A stretch of 33,033 nt of DNA from Phycisphaerales bacterium UBA7812 (GTDB lineage: Bacteria > Planctomycetota > Phycisphaerae > Phycisphaerales > UBA1924), in NCBI GenBank assembly GCA_002480345.1, contig DLBY01000120.1, positions 1-33,033 of the forward strand, given 5' to 3'. Both the position numbers and the translations under genes were made by a program. The notes below the pieces were generated by a model that saw nothing but the letters and a program-made list of their open reading frames with translations, made no database searches and was not told the DNA's origin. Position 1 is the stretch's first letter, and every line of letters begins with the position of its first letter. Below are positions 23,232 through 31,179 of the stretch, piece by piece.

Positions 23232-23515
23232 CAGGACACCTCCCGCGAGATCTCCTCGAGGAGTAAGTGGTCCTCATTGTCCAAGTCGGTTTCGAGTTCG
23301 TCGAGCACCCGATCGAACGAGTCGATGAGACGCCTGGTGCGGTCGATCGCCCGGTCCATCGAGCTCACACCCGTCACACCGGCGAACGCGTCCGGGACGG
23401 CGCTGTCCGCCGCCGCGGATGCCTTGGACTTCGCCTCGATCAGCGCATCGAGGAGCACGCGGGCCTCGTCCCGACGCGTTCTCGTTTCCGCGATTACCTG
23501 TTGAATCCCGGCCAT
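23231..23515 (-). CDS. Small coiled-coil protein upstream of dut
   Basis: 94 residues from ATG 23515, which has GAGGAG five bases upstream, one of the best ribosome sites of the window. The sequence is mainly helical and charged: IQQVIAETRTRRDEARVLLDALIEAK (about 4-29), then a short Ala/Gly/Val-rich link (DAFAGVTGVSS), then a second helix MDRAIDRTRRLIDSFDRVLDEL (about 53-74) and an acidic tail. Two antiparallel helices or a coiled coil are likely. There is no signal peptide or known motif. Its stop overlaps the dut start (TGATG), so it is translated with dut and is the first gene of that operon. I do not recognise the family. Confidence 0.75.
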   Translation of the reverse strand: MAGIQQVIAETRTRRDEARVLLDALIEAKSKASAAADSAVPDAFAGVTGVSSMDRAIDRTRRLIDSFDRVLDELETDLDNEDHLLLEEISREVS

Positions 23516-23702
23516 TCACACTCCTCGACCGGGGGGTCGAACGCGCGCCCTGTCCCGTCGTTGGTCGCCCAGCGGATATGAGGGCGGCAAAGGCAATGAT
23601 TCGCGGCTCAGGGTGCTCATGCAATCTGCAGCAATCGGAACATTTGTTTGGTTTTATTTTGGATGCCCTTGATTCTCAGCGGTTCGCGGGACCGCGATTT
23701 GC

Positions 23703-23708
23703 TATTGT
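23703..23708 (+). promoter_or_regulatory. -10-like element of ruvA
   Basis: TATTGT ends six bases before the ruvA ATG at 23715. The 199-base gap to the divergent coiled-coil gene also contains an AT-rich stretch (about 23641-23661), unusual in this GC-rich window, which may hold upstream promoter elements. No ribosome site is visible. Confidence 0.4.
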
Positions 23709-23714
23709 CCTGCC

Positions 23715-24335
23715 ATGATCCACAGCCTTACGGGCACGCTCCTCTCGATCGACGGCCAGACCGCGGCGATCTGTCCGGGAGGCGGCGCGTTCACGCTCGA
23801 AGTGCTCGTTCCGGCGTACTGGCTCCCGGCCCTCGCGACGCACGCGGGCGAATCCATCACCGTCTTCTGCCGCCTGCATCTGGAATCACAGAACCAGGGC
23901 GCAAGCTTCGCGCCCCGCTTGCTCGGGTTTCCATCTGCGCGTGATCGCGCGTTCTTCGAGCTGTTCACCTCCGTTAAGGGGCTTGGGCAACGCCGCGCGA
24001 TGCGCGCGATGGCATCGCCTCCGGGCGAGATCGCGGCATGGATCGCGTCCCGCAACACCAAGGCCTTGCAGACGCTCCCGGAAATCGGCAAGCGGCTCGC
24101 GGAAACGGTCGTCGCGGAACTGAACGGCAAGGTGGACGGGTTCGTTGCGGCAGGGTCGGAGATTGAGCCTGCACCGCTTCCCGCGACAGGTCCCGCGGAG
24201 GACGCGGTTGCGGCATTGGTCGCTCTCGGACAAACCCGAAGCGATGCGGAACAACGGGTCGCAAAGGTGCTCTCGGCTGAATCGGATGACCTCGGGGCCG
24301 ACGAGATCGTCGCGAGATCGTTCGCGGTCGGCTGA
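23715..24335 (+). CDS. ruvA: Holliday junction branch migration complex subunit RuvA
   Basis: RuvA binds four-way junctions as a tetramer and loads the RuvB helicase. 206 residues is the normal length. The N-terminal OB domain starts MIHSLTGTLLSIDG and continues VLVPAYWLPAL (to about residue 66). The two helix-hairpin-helix motifs are FELFTSVKGLGQRRAMRAM (about 81-99) and LPEIGKRLAETVVAELNGK (about 120-138). A Pro/Ala/Glu-rich hinge (about 146-155) leads to the RuvB-binding domain III (EDAVAALVALGQTRSDAEQRV). ruvB and ruvC are not adjacent; the next genes are manC and a RuvX homologue, another Holliday-junction-related gene. Start ATG 23715 follows TATTGT by six bases. Confidence 0.95.
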   Translation: MIHSLTGTLLSIDGQTAAICPGGGAFTLEVLVPAYWLPALATHAGESITVFCRLHLESQNQGASFAPRLLGFPSARDRAFFELFTSVKGLGQRRAMRAMASPPGEIAAWIASRNTKALQTLPEIGKRLAETVVAELNGKVDGFVAAGSEIEPAPLPATGPAEDAVAALVALGQTRSDAEQRVAKVLSAESDDLGADEIVARSFAVG

Positions 24336-24358
24336 TCGCGCCGAGACGCGATGCCTTC

Positions 24359-24364
24359 TACACT
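24359..24364 (+). promoter_or_regulatory. -10-like element of manC
   Basis: TACACT ends six bases before the manC ATG at 24371, in the 35-base gap after ruvA. No Shine-Dalgarno site is present (the spacer is CGCCCC). It follows the same near-start TANNNT pattern as ruvA, nnrE and mqnD. Confidence 0.4.
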
Positions 24365-24370
24365 CGCCCC

Positions 24371-25474
24371 ATGCGATACGCGATGATCATGGCAGGTGGA
24401 TCCGGGACGCGTCTCTGGCCGGTCAGCCGGGACGGGGAACCCAAGCAGCTCATCCGGTTCATCCGGAGGCCGGGCGATGCGAGGGCCCTCAGCCTGCTGG
24501 AGATCGCCGCGGAGCGTCTCGACGGGCTCGTGCCCGCGGATCGCCAGTTCATCTGCACAGGTGAGCGGTACCGGGGGCTGATCCGCGAGCGACTGCCCTC
24601 GTTCACGGACGAGCGGATCCTGGGCGAGCCCATGCCCCGCGACACCGTGAACGCGGTGGGGTTCGGGGCGGCGGTGTTCGGCAAGGAGGACCCCGACGCG
24701 GTGCTCAGCGTGCTGACGGCGGACCACCTGATCCAGCCCGCGGACAAGTTCGCGAAGGCGATGGATGTGGGGTACTCGATCGTCGAGAACGACCCCACCC
24801 AGCTGGTTTCGTTCGGGATCAAGCCCACCTATCCCGCGACGGGGTTCGGGTACATCGAGAACGGGGGCGAGCTGCCCGGCACGGACGGGCTGGGCTTCAC
24901 CGTCTCCCGTTTCGTCGAAAAGCCCCCACTGGAGAAGGCGGAGGAATATCTCGCCTCGGGCACTTTCAGTTGGAACGCGGGCATGTTCGTCTTCCACGCG
25001 CAGACCTTCATGGACCTGCTCGCCCGGCACAGGCCCGAGAGCCACGAGGGCCTGATGAAGATCCGCACCGCCTGGGGCACCCCCGACCAGCGGGCGGTGC
25101 TCGAGGAGGTGTACCCCGAACTGCCCAAGATCAGCGTGGACTACGCGGTCATGGAACCCGCGGCGAGCGACCCCAAGGTGAGCCTCGCGGGCGTGCGGAT
25201 GGATGTCGAATGGCTCGATGTCGGGTCGTGGCCGAGCTACGGCGAGACGCTCGAGCCCGACACCCACGGGAACCGCGCGAGCGGCGGGCCGGTGGCGGTG
25301 CACGATTCGTCGAACAACCTTGTGGTGAGCGACGATCCGGAGCACACGATCGCCCTCGTCGGCTGCGAGGATCTGATCGTGATTCGTACCGATCGCGCGA
25401 CGCTCGTGATGCCGCGGGACCGGGCGCAGGACATCAAGTCGCTGCATGCAGGTTTGCCGGACGAGTTGAAATGA
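24371..25474 (+). CDS. manC: Mannose-1-phosphate guanylyltransferase
   Basis: Makes GDP-mannose from mannose 1-phosphate and GTP, the donor for mannose- and fucose-type sugars in surface glycans. 367 residues; only the nucleotidyltransferase domain is present, without the fused isomerase domain of type II enzymes. Signatures are GGSGTRLWPVSRDGEPKQ (9-26), the substrate-binding TADHL (116-120), TGFGYI (157-162), FVEKP (181-185) and WNAGMF (201-206). The C-terminal part (GPVAVHDSSNNLVVSDDPEH) forms the usual left-handed beta-helix-like tail. Start ATG 24371 is directly before MRYAMIMAGG, as in homologues. The stop overlaps the next start as ATGA. GDP-mannose could supply the glycosyltransferase in this window, but nothing in the sequence shows that. 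Confidence 0.95.
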   Translation: MRYAMIMAGGSGTRLWPVSRDGEPKQLIRFIRRPGDARALSLLEIAAERLDGLVPADRQFICTGERYRGLIRERLPSFTDERILGEPMPRDTVNAVGFGAAVFGKEDPDAVLSVLTADHLIQPADKFAKAMDVGYSIVENDPTQLVSFGIKPTYPATGFGYIENGGELPGTDGLGFTVSRFVEKPPLEKAEEYLASGTFSWNAGMFVFHAQTFMDLLARHRPESHEGLMKIRTAWGTPDQRAVLEEVYPELPKISVDYAVMEPAASDPKVSLAGVRMDVEWLDVGSWPSYGETLEPDTHGNRASGGPVAVHDSSNNLVVSDDPEHTIALVGCEDLIVIRTDRATLVMPRDRAQDIKSLHAGLPDELK

Positions 25475-25920
25475 GCCGGCTCATCGCGATCGACCTCGGC
25501 GACAAGCGCACCGGCCTGGCGATGGGCGACACCGTGACCGGGATCGCCTCGCCCGCTGGGCTCCTCAAGATCCCGATCGATCGGCAGAACGGGGACGCGC
25601 TGCTCGGCGCGATCGTTGGAGCGATCGATGATCTCGTGGGCACCGGGGCGGCGGACCTCGTCGTCGGCCTGCCTGTCAACATGGACGGGACGGAGGGGCC
25701 GCGGGCGAAGATCGTCCGCGCGTTCACGGCGCGGATCGGCGAACGAACCGGACGCGCGGTGCACTTCCAAGACGAGCGTCAATCGAGCATGGCCGCGGAT
25801 GCGCGCATGGCGCAGACCGGCCTGACCCACAAGCAGAAGAAGGCCCGCCGCGACGCCATCGCGGCGGTCGTGATCCTGCAGCGTTTCCTCGACAGCGGTG
25901 GGATCGAGGACGGGGAATAG
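25471..25920 (+). CDS. ruvX: Holliday junction resolvase-like protein RuvX (YqgF)
   Basis: 149 residues of the YqgF/RuvX RNase H-like family, implicated in pre-16S rRNA 5'-end maturation and in Holliday-junction resolution in different bacteria. The first strand carries the active-site aspartate in LIAIDLGDKRTGLAMGD (Asp8). Then come GLPVNMDGTEGPRA (about 69-82), which is the family's G-L-P-x-x-x-x-G motif, and the acidic FQDERQSSMAADARM (about 97-111), which contains the D-E-R-x-S/T signature. The C-terminal D-A-I-A-A-V-V-I-L-Q helix supplies the last aspartate. The start overlaps the manC stop as ATGA, so the two are translationally coupled. Confidence 0.93.
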   Translation: MSRLIAIDLGDKRTGLAMGDTVTGIASPAGLLKIPIDRQNGDALLGAIVGAIDDLVGTGAADLVVGLPVNMDGTEGPRAKIVRAFTARIGERTGRAVHFQDERQSSMAADARMAQTGLTHKQKKARRDAIAAVVILQRFLDSGGIEDGE

Positions 25921-25955
25921 GCGACTTCATTTCGGCCGCGCCGACTTTCTGCTGA

Positions 25956-27194
25956 TCAGGGGCAGCCCGCAGTGAACGCCGCGATAAAGGCCTGCACATC
26001 GGCGAGATCGAACACGCCCGAGGGCGGCGCGATGTCGGCGATCGGGTCCTGCGACACAAACCCCGCGATGAAGCCCTGGACATCGGCAAGATCCAGCACG
26101 CCGAACGGTTCGGCGAGGTCGGCGTCGTTGCAGCCGCCGGCGACGGGGATCATCGCATAGGCGCGGACCTCGCCGTTCAGGACGCCGGTGCCGACGATCA
26201 CGCCGTCGTCGTTGATGCCCAGCGCCGAGGACGAGGTGTTGGTCGAGAGATCCCAGCCCGTCCCGGAAGGGATGAGGTCGGCGATGCGGTAGGTCGCGTC
26301 GCCGTCGTAGAGGAACGGGATCGCGAAGGCGCTGGAGGCGGTGCCGACCGCCCAGCCCGCGGAGTTCACGCCCCGGGCGCTGCCTTGGCTGGTGCCGCTG
26401 GGCAGGGGGATTTCCTGCATGCCGTCCGCGTCGGACCAGATGAAGGGGCGGCCCGAGCCCTGGTTCTGCATCGACGATCCGACGACATGCCCCGCCTCGC
26501 TGACATCGAAGGCGAGGGCGCCGTTTGCGCCGGGCAACGCCCCCACTTCGAACGCGTCGCCGGTCACAGAATCGAAGACGAACCCGACATTCCGGGCGGC
26601 GTTGTTGGGATCGATCCCGAACCCGACGATGCGACCATTATTGTTGATTGAGAACGCTGTGCGGATGACGGCCCCGGTCGGCGTCGCCTGGCTGATGATC
26701 TCCGTGGTCTCGGCATAGATCACGGCGACCTCCTGGATCCCGCCGCCCACCGAGCCGACCGCGACCCCGCTGTCGTTGATGTCGTTGGCCCGCCCCGCGG
26801 CGAACCCGGGGGGCATGGGGAGTTCCTGCACGGTGTTGGCGGTCCAGAGCACCGGGAGGGGGCCCGAGCCGAACGAGGTCTGGGCGGCGGTGCCGGCAAC
26901 GACGCCGTTGATGTTGACCCCGTTCCCGGCGGAAAAATCGCGACCCGGGAGATTGGGCAGAGGCTCGAGACCTCCGGATTCGGTCCAGCGAAAGGCCTGG
27001 GCGATCGAGCCCAGTGAGCGCCCCGTCGCGATACCGTTGTTGGAAACCCGGAAACCCTGGCTGCCGAAATCGCCGGGGTTCACGATCCCGATATCGTGGA
27101 TTTCGTACGAAGGCGGCGCGGCTTGGGCGGACTCACTCGCGGCCAGCACGGGGAGAACGGCGAGGACAGAAACGGCGAGGGTGCGGCGGGTCAT
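25956..27194 (-). CDS. Exported HAF-repeat protein with C-terminal GC-type dockerin-like module
   Basis: 412 residues from ATG 27194, with GGAG about ten bases upstream. A signal peptide (LAVSVLAVLPVLAASESAQA) is followed by about seven repeats of roughly 45 residues that resemble the HAF extracellular repeat: a G-x-x-x-N-x-x-G-x-x-x-G turn such as GVNINGVVAGTA, FSINNNGRIVGFG or ALGINDDGVIVGTG, then an aromatic strand such as AFRWTESGG or PFIWSDADG. A beta-propeller is likely. The last 58 residues (25959-26132) are the dockerin-like module: CNDADLAEPFGVLDLADVQGF, then FDLADVQAFIAAFTAGCP. In the second loop the acidic residues are partly replaced by Pro-Pro-Ser, so calcium binding there may be lost. 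Convergent with ruvX, 35 bases apart. Confidence 0.85.
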   Translation of the reverse strand: MTRRTLAVSVLAVLPVLAASESAQAAPPSYEIHDIGIVNPGDFGSQGFRVSNNGIATGRSLGSIAQAFRWTESGGLEPLPNLPGRDFSAGNGVNINGVVAGTAAQTSFGSGPLPVLWTANTVQELPMPPGFAAGRANDINDSGVAVGSVGGGIQEVAVIYAETTEIISQATPTGAVIRTAFSINNNGRIVGFGIDPNNAARNVGFVFDSVTGDAFEVGALPGANGALAFDVSEAGHVVGSSMQNQGSGRPFIWSDADGMQEIPLPSGTSQGSARGVNSAGWAVGTASSAFAIPFLYDGDATYRIADLIPSGTGWDLSTNTSSSALGINDDGVIVGTGVLNGEVRAYAMIPVAGGCNDADLAEPFGVLDLADVQGFIAGFVSQDPIADIAPPSGVFDLADVQAFIAAFTAGCP

Positions 27195-27310
27195 GCTCTC
27201 TGCTCCGATGGGTTCTGATCGGCCCCGGGGTGGGAAGAAAACGGGCCTTCCCGCAGTTTACCGGATCTGGGGGTCTCGAAACTGTGAAATCGTTCGATCC
27301 CGCGATTTCT

Positions 27311-27376
27311 CCGACCGGTCGGGTCCGGCGCGACGAGGACAGCGAAGGGGCGAAAAAGCCCGATAGACAGTCGGGC
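27311..27376. repeat. Palindrome and hairpin in the divergent gap before the LolA-like gene
   Basis: CCGACCGGTCGG (27311-27322) is a perfect 12-bp palindrome. GCCCGA (27358-27363) and TCGGGC (27371-27376) form a 6-bp stem around TAGACAG. Both lie in the 232-base region between the start codons at 27194 and 27427, where promoters of both genes must be. They could be regulatory, though GC-rich sequence makes short palindromes common. The rest of the gap shows nothing recognisable. Confidence 0.35.
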
Positions 27377-27426
27377 GTGCCGGACTGGAGACCGGCGTGT
27401 CGACCAGAGCAACAGAAGGAAACGAG

Positions 27427-28305
27427 ATGCGGCGGACACACAGAAGCGCATGGCTCATCGGGATGACCGGGATGTTGACGGCCGCCGGCGTGGTCGCGCC
27501 GCTCACCCCGGCTGCAGCTCAGCCAAACGGAGAGCCCGAGCCGGCCGCGCCGCGTTTCGAGTCCGCCGAAGCGCTGCTGGACGCGCTCGAGACCGCGAAC
27601 AAGGGGATTGAGACGCTGTCGAGCCCGATCGTCTATCGCAAGTTCTACGCGATCCAGAGCGACGAGCAGACGCGATCGGGGACGCTCTGGTTCCAGACGC
27701 AGCGGGCGGAGAGCGACGGCAAAGGAAAACCGGTTCGCCGCTTCGCGGTGACTTTTGACACGCTGATCGTCGCCGATCGGCGTGAGTCAATCGGGCAGCA
27801 CTACGCCTTCGACGGGCAATGGGTGGTCGAGAAGACACCCGCCGACAAGCAGTTCACCAAGCGGCAGGTCGTCCCACCGGGAGAGGACTTCGACCCGTTG
27901 CGGATCGGTGAGGGGCCCTTCCCCGTGCCGGTAGGCCAGCGGAAGGCGGACATCCTCGACCGTTTCGACGCGGAGATCCTGCCGGGCTCGGACACCCTGA
28001 GCGACCCGAGCCTCATCGCGCTCGCGGAGTATGAGGGGCTCGTGCAGTTGCGGCTGGCGCCCCGCCCCGGGACGGCGGAGAGCCGTGACTTCGAGGAGAT
28101 CCGCATCTGGTACGAGCCCGACGGCCGCCTGCTGCCCCGCATCGCGCGGACGGTGACACCGATCGGCGATGAGTCCGAGGTCGTGCTGCTCAAGCCCGCG
28201 GTCAACGAACCGATCGCTGCATCGGTCTTCTCGACCGCGACACCGCCCCCGAGCGAGGGCTGGAATGTCAGCATCTCGGAGTACCGCGAGCCCGTCGACG
28301 AGTGA
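27427..28305 (+). CDS. Exported LolA-like (outer-membrane lipoprotein-sorting type) protein
   Basis: 292 residues from ATG 27427; GAAGGA lies seven bases upstream. The N-terminus (MRRTHRSAWLIGMTGMLTAAGVVAPLTPAAA) is a signal peptide. The mature protein begins with a helix FESAEALLDALETANKGIETL, then long beta strands (IVYRKFYAIQSDEQTRSGTLWFQ, RFAVTFDTLIVADRR, QHYAFDGQWVVEKTPADKQF). This is the half-barrel pattern of LolA/LppX-like proteins, which shield lipid or lipoprotein acyl chains in the periplasm. Later strands include VQLRLAPRPG, EEIRIWYEPDGRLLPRIARTVTP and SEVVLLKPAVNEPI. Planctomycetes often carry several such proteins of unknown cargo. It is followed after 72 bases by the TPR/peptidase gene, with which it probably forms an operon. 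Confidence 0.75.
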   Translation: MRRTHRSAWLIGMTGMLTAAGVVAPLTPAAAQPNGEPEPAAPRFESAEALLDALETANKGIETLSSPIVYRKFYAIQSDEQTRSGTLWFQTQRAESDGKGKPVRRFAVTFDTLIVADRRESIGQHYAFDGQWVVEKTPADKQFTKRQVVPPGEDFDPLRIGEGPFPVPVGQRKADILDRFDAEILPGSDTLSDPSLIALAEYEGLVQLRLAPRPGTAESRDFEEIRIWYEPDGRLLPRIARTVTPIGDESEVVLLKPAVNEPIAASVFSTATPPPSEGWNVSISEYREPVDE

Positions 28306-28377
28306 CCCGCAAGTTCACGACGCGCTTGCGCCGTTTGTTCCGCGGGCCATGACCGGCCGCAAGCTACGGGAGGCACG

Positions 28378-31176
28378 ATGCCCCGAACCCAGACCATCCG
28401 ATTCGCCAGCCGACTGATGCCCCTGCTCGCGGGCCTTGCGGTTTCAGCCGCGACGGTGCCGGCGCAGGATGAACCAAGCCCCGTTGAGCCGGCGGAACCC
28501 GCGCTCCCCGAGAACACCCCTGGAGGCTCGGGCGTGGACCCGACCCGCCTCCTGCTCGACATGATCGACCGGCGGATCGGCGATGAGGAGGAGGCACGGG
28601 CGGAAATCCATCCCGCCCTGCAGGCGTTGCTCCTCGCGGACTATCTGAGCGATGAGGAGCGGCGAGCAATCCGTATCGAGCACGGCCTCTGGGAGGACGC
28701 GGATCTTGCGTTGCCTGAGGATCGGGCCCGGGCGGCGCTCATCGCGGGCGCGGTGAGTGCGGAGATCTTCGAGGACCCGGCAGTCCCGGCGGTGATCCGT
28801 GCCGATGCGATGCTCGGACGGGGCGAGCCCGACGCGGCGCTCGCGTTGCTGGAGAACGAAACCTCGTTGCACGCGACGCGGGTCCGGGCGCAGGCGCTCT
28901 TCGACCTCGCCCGCTTCGCGGACTCGGACAACGCGGTCCAGACCGCGGTCGATCGCCTACTTCAGGAGAAAGTGGACGATGCGGGCGAACTCGCAGAAGG
29001 CGTCCGCGCGCTGATGATCCGGGCGCGGATCCGGGGCTCGGAGCGGGCCGCGGGCGGGGATTTCCGCACGCTCAAACGGATCATCGAGAGCGGTCGTGAC
29101 ACCCTCGACGCGCTGTCATGGCGGATCCGCCTCGTCGAGGCGGAGCTTCTGTACGACAAGCACAACCTGAAGGGCGCCGCCGAGGCGATCGAGGAAGTTC
29201 TCGCCCGGAACCCCCGTTGCGCCGCGGCGATGGAGATGATCGCGCACCTGTCTGTGAATTCCTTCGCGTTCGATCAGGCGGAATCGATCGTCGCGGACCT
29301 CCGAGAGTCTGCCGAGCAGATGGGCGGGGCGAATCCCAACGCCACCATCATCGAGGCGCGGATGCGCCTCCGGCAGCGCGATCCCGACGCGGCGCTGGAG
29401 ACGCTCACTCCGGCACGCGAAGCACTGCCGACACACCGCGAACTGCTCGCATGGCACGCCGCGGCGGAGGCGGCGGCTTTCAATGAAGACGCAAGCAACC
29501 GCCTGCTCGCACGCCTTGATGAACTCAGCCCCGGCACGCCGCTGGGATTTTCAGTCGCCGGGGAGGTGCTGTCCGAGGCCCGCCAGTACGACGAGGCGAT
29601 CGCATCACTCGCCGTCGCGCGCGAGCGTCTTCCCAACTGGTCCTCTCCCGCGATCGAGCAGGGCCTGGTGCTCATCCAGGCGGGGCGGGACGCCGAAGCG
29701 GAGCGTGCGCTGGCGCGGGCCGTGGAACTCGACCCGTTCAACGCGCGGGCCCGCAACAGCCTCGAACTCGTCCGCGGGCTCGCGGCCTTCGACACGGTGC
29801 GGAGCGACCACTTCGTCGTGCGATATGCACCGCCCGCGGAAGGGCAGCCCGCGTACGACGCGTTCCTCGCCCGCGAAATGCTCCCCGTGCTCGAGGCCAT
29901 CCACGCACGGGTCTGCGCCGATCCAAACGACCGGGTCGGCGGCATCGGACACGAGCCGTCCGATCGCACGCTCATCGAGATCATGCCCAGCCACGCGTGG
30001 TTCAGCGTTCGGATCACCGGCATGACGCGGATCCACACGATGGCGGCCGCGACGGGCCCCATCATCGCGATGGAGAGCCCACGCGAGGGGAGGGGTTTCA
30101 CCGTGGGCCCGTTCGATTGGCCGCGCGTGTTGCAGCACGAGTACACCCACACCGTGACGCTGAGCAAAACGCGCAACCGCATCCCGCACTGGTTCACGGA
30201 GGCGACCGCGGTGTTCTGCGAGGACGCCCCACGGGACGAATCGACCTGGAGATTGCTCGCGCGGGCCTACGAGACCGAAACGCTGTTCGACCTCGAGGAC
30301 ATCAACACCGCGTTCATCCGCCCGAAGAAGCCGACCGACCGGGGGCAGGCCTACGCGCAGGGTCACTGGATGGTGCAATTCATCGTGGACCGCTGGGGCG
30401 TGGCGACGCCGACGGCGCTGATGGACCGGTACGCCGCGGGAGAGCGTGAGGCGTCGGCCTTCGAGGCGGAGCTGGGGATCAGCACGGACGCGTTTATGGA
30501 GGCGTTTCTCGCCTGGGCGGCGGAAGATCTTCGACGCGTCGGCCTGCTCTCGCCCGAGGACACCCCCACCATCCCCGAGATGCTCGACGCGGACCGACGC
30601 GAGGCGGACGACCCCGAGGCAGTCCGCCCGGACATGGAGTTTCTCGCTCGCTGGTCGTCCCAATACCCGAAGCACCCGCAATTGGCCGAACTCGCGGTCT
30701 CTCTCGCGATGGAGGACGCGGACCCGCGGGACGCCCGCCTTTCCGACAAAGCGATCGCTGCCCTGCAGAACCTCGCGGCCCGGATCCCGGTCGCGGAAAC
30801 GCCCCACCGCCTGCTCGCGCGGCATTTCCTCGCGAGCGACGATGATGAGCGGATCAAGGCAATCCCACATCTGGCGTTCCTGGATGCCCGCGAGCAGAAC
30901 AGCGCGACCTACGCGATGGAGCTCGCGACGCTGCACGCACAAGCGGGGCACCCGGGCGAAGCACTGCGGTACGCCGAGCGGGCCGCGAGGGTGTCTCCGT
31001 TCGACGCGGACACGCGTGAGTTCGCGGCACGGGTCGCCCTGAAGGCGGCACTCGACGGGGACCGGGATCGATTCGCGGACGCGGAACGGCACATCGAAGC
31101 GCTCACGGTGATCGAGCCGGGCGTGGAGCGGCACGCGACACGCCTCGCGCGTATCCGGGCCCTCGCGGACCGCTGA
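28378..31176 (+). CDS. Large exported TPR protein with a gluzincin (peptidase MA-like) metalloprotease domain
   Basis: 932 residues from ATG 28378, with GGGAGG five bases upstream. A signal peptide (RLMPLLAGLAVSAATVPAQ) is followed by about 420 residues of helical TPR-like repeats (e.g. AEAELLYDKHNLKGAAEAIEEVLARNP-type units near 255-285, and DEAIASLAVARERLP, DAEAERALARAVELDPFNARARNSL near 400-460). The peptidase domain (about 470-720) has the zinc site HEYTH (587-591) and Glu608 in WFTEATAVFCED, 17 residues beyond the last His. This is a gluzincin arrangement with intact zinc ligands. It is followed by GQAYAQGHWMVQFIVDRWG, typical of MA-like peptidases. More helical repeats complete the C-terminus (about 780-930). 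The substrate is unknown; the adjacent LolA-like gene suggests an envelope role. Confidence 0.83.
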   Translation: MPRTQTIRFASRLMPLLAGLAVSAATVPAQDEPSPVEPAEPALPENTPGGSGVDPTRLLLDMIDRRIGDEEEARAEIHPALQALLLADYLSDEERRAIRIEHGLWEDADLALPEDRARAALIAGAVSAEIFEDPAVPAVIRADAMLGRGEPDAALALLENETSLHATRVRAQALFDLARFADSDNAVQTAVDRLLQEKVDDAGELAEGVRALMIRARIRGSERAAGGDFRTLKRIIESGRDTLDALSWRIRLVEAELLYDKHNLKGAAEAIEEVLARNPRCAAAMEMIAHLSVNSFAFDQAESIVADLRESAEQMGGANPNATIIEARMRLRQRDPDAALETLTPAREALPTHRELLAWHAAAEAAAFNEDASNRLLARLDELSPGTPLGFSVAGEVLSEARQYDEAIASLAVARERLPNWSSPAIEQGLVLIQAGRDAEAERALARAVELDPFNARARNSLELVRGLAAFDTVRSDHFVVRYAPPAEGQPAYDAFLAREMLPVLEAIHARVCADPNDRVGGIGHEPSDRTLIEIMPSHAWFSVRITGMTRIHTMAAATGPIIAMESPREGRGFTVGPFDWPRVLQHEYTHTVTLSKTRNRIPHWFTEATAVFCEDAPRDESTWRLLARAYETETLFDLEDINTAFIRPKKPTDRGQAYAQGHWMVQFIVDRWGVATPTALMDRYAAGEREASAFEAELGISTDAFMEAFLAWAAEDLRRVGLLSPEDTPTIPEMLDADRREADDPEAVRPDMEFLARWSSQYPKHPQLAELAVSLAMEDADPRDARLSDKAIAALQNLAARIPVAETPHRLLARHFLASDDDERIKAIPHLAFLDAREQNSATYAMELATLHAQAGHPGEALRYAERAARVSPFDADTREFAARVALKAALDGDRDRFADAERHIEALTVIEPGVERHATRLARIRALADR

Positions 31177-31179
31177 GCG

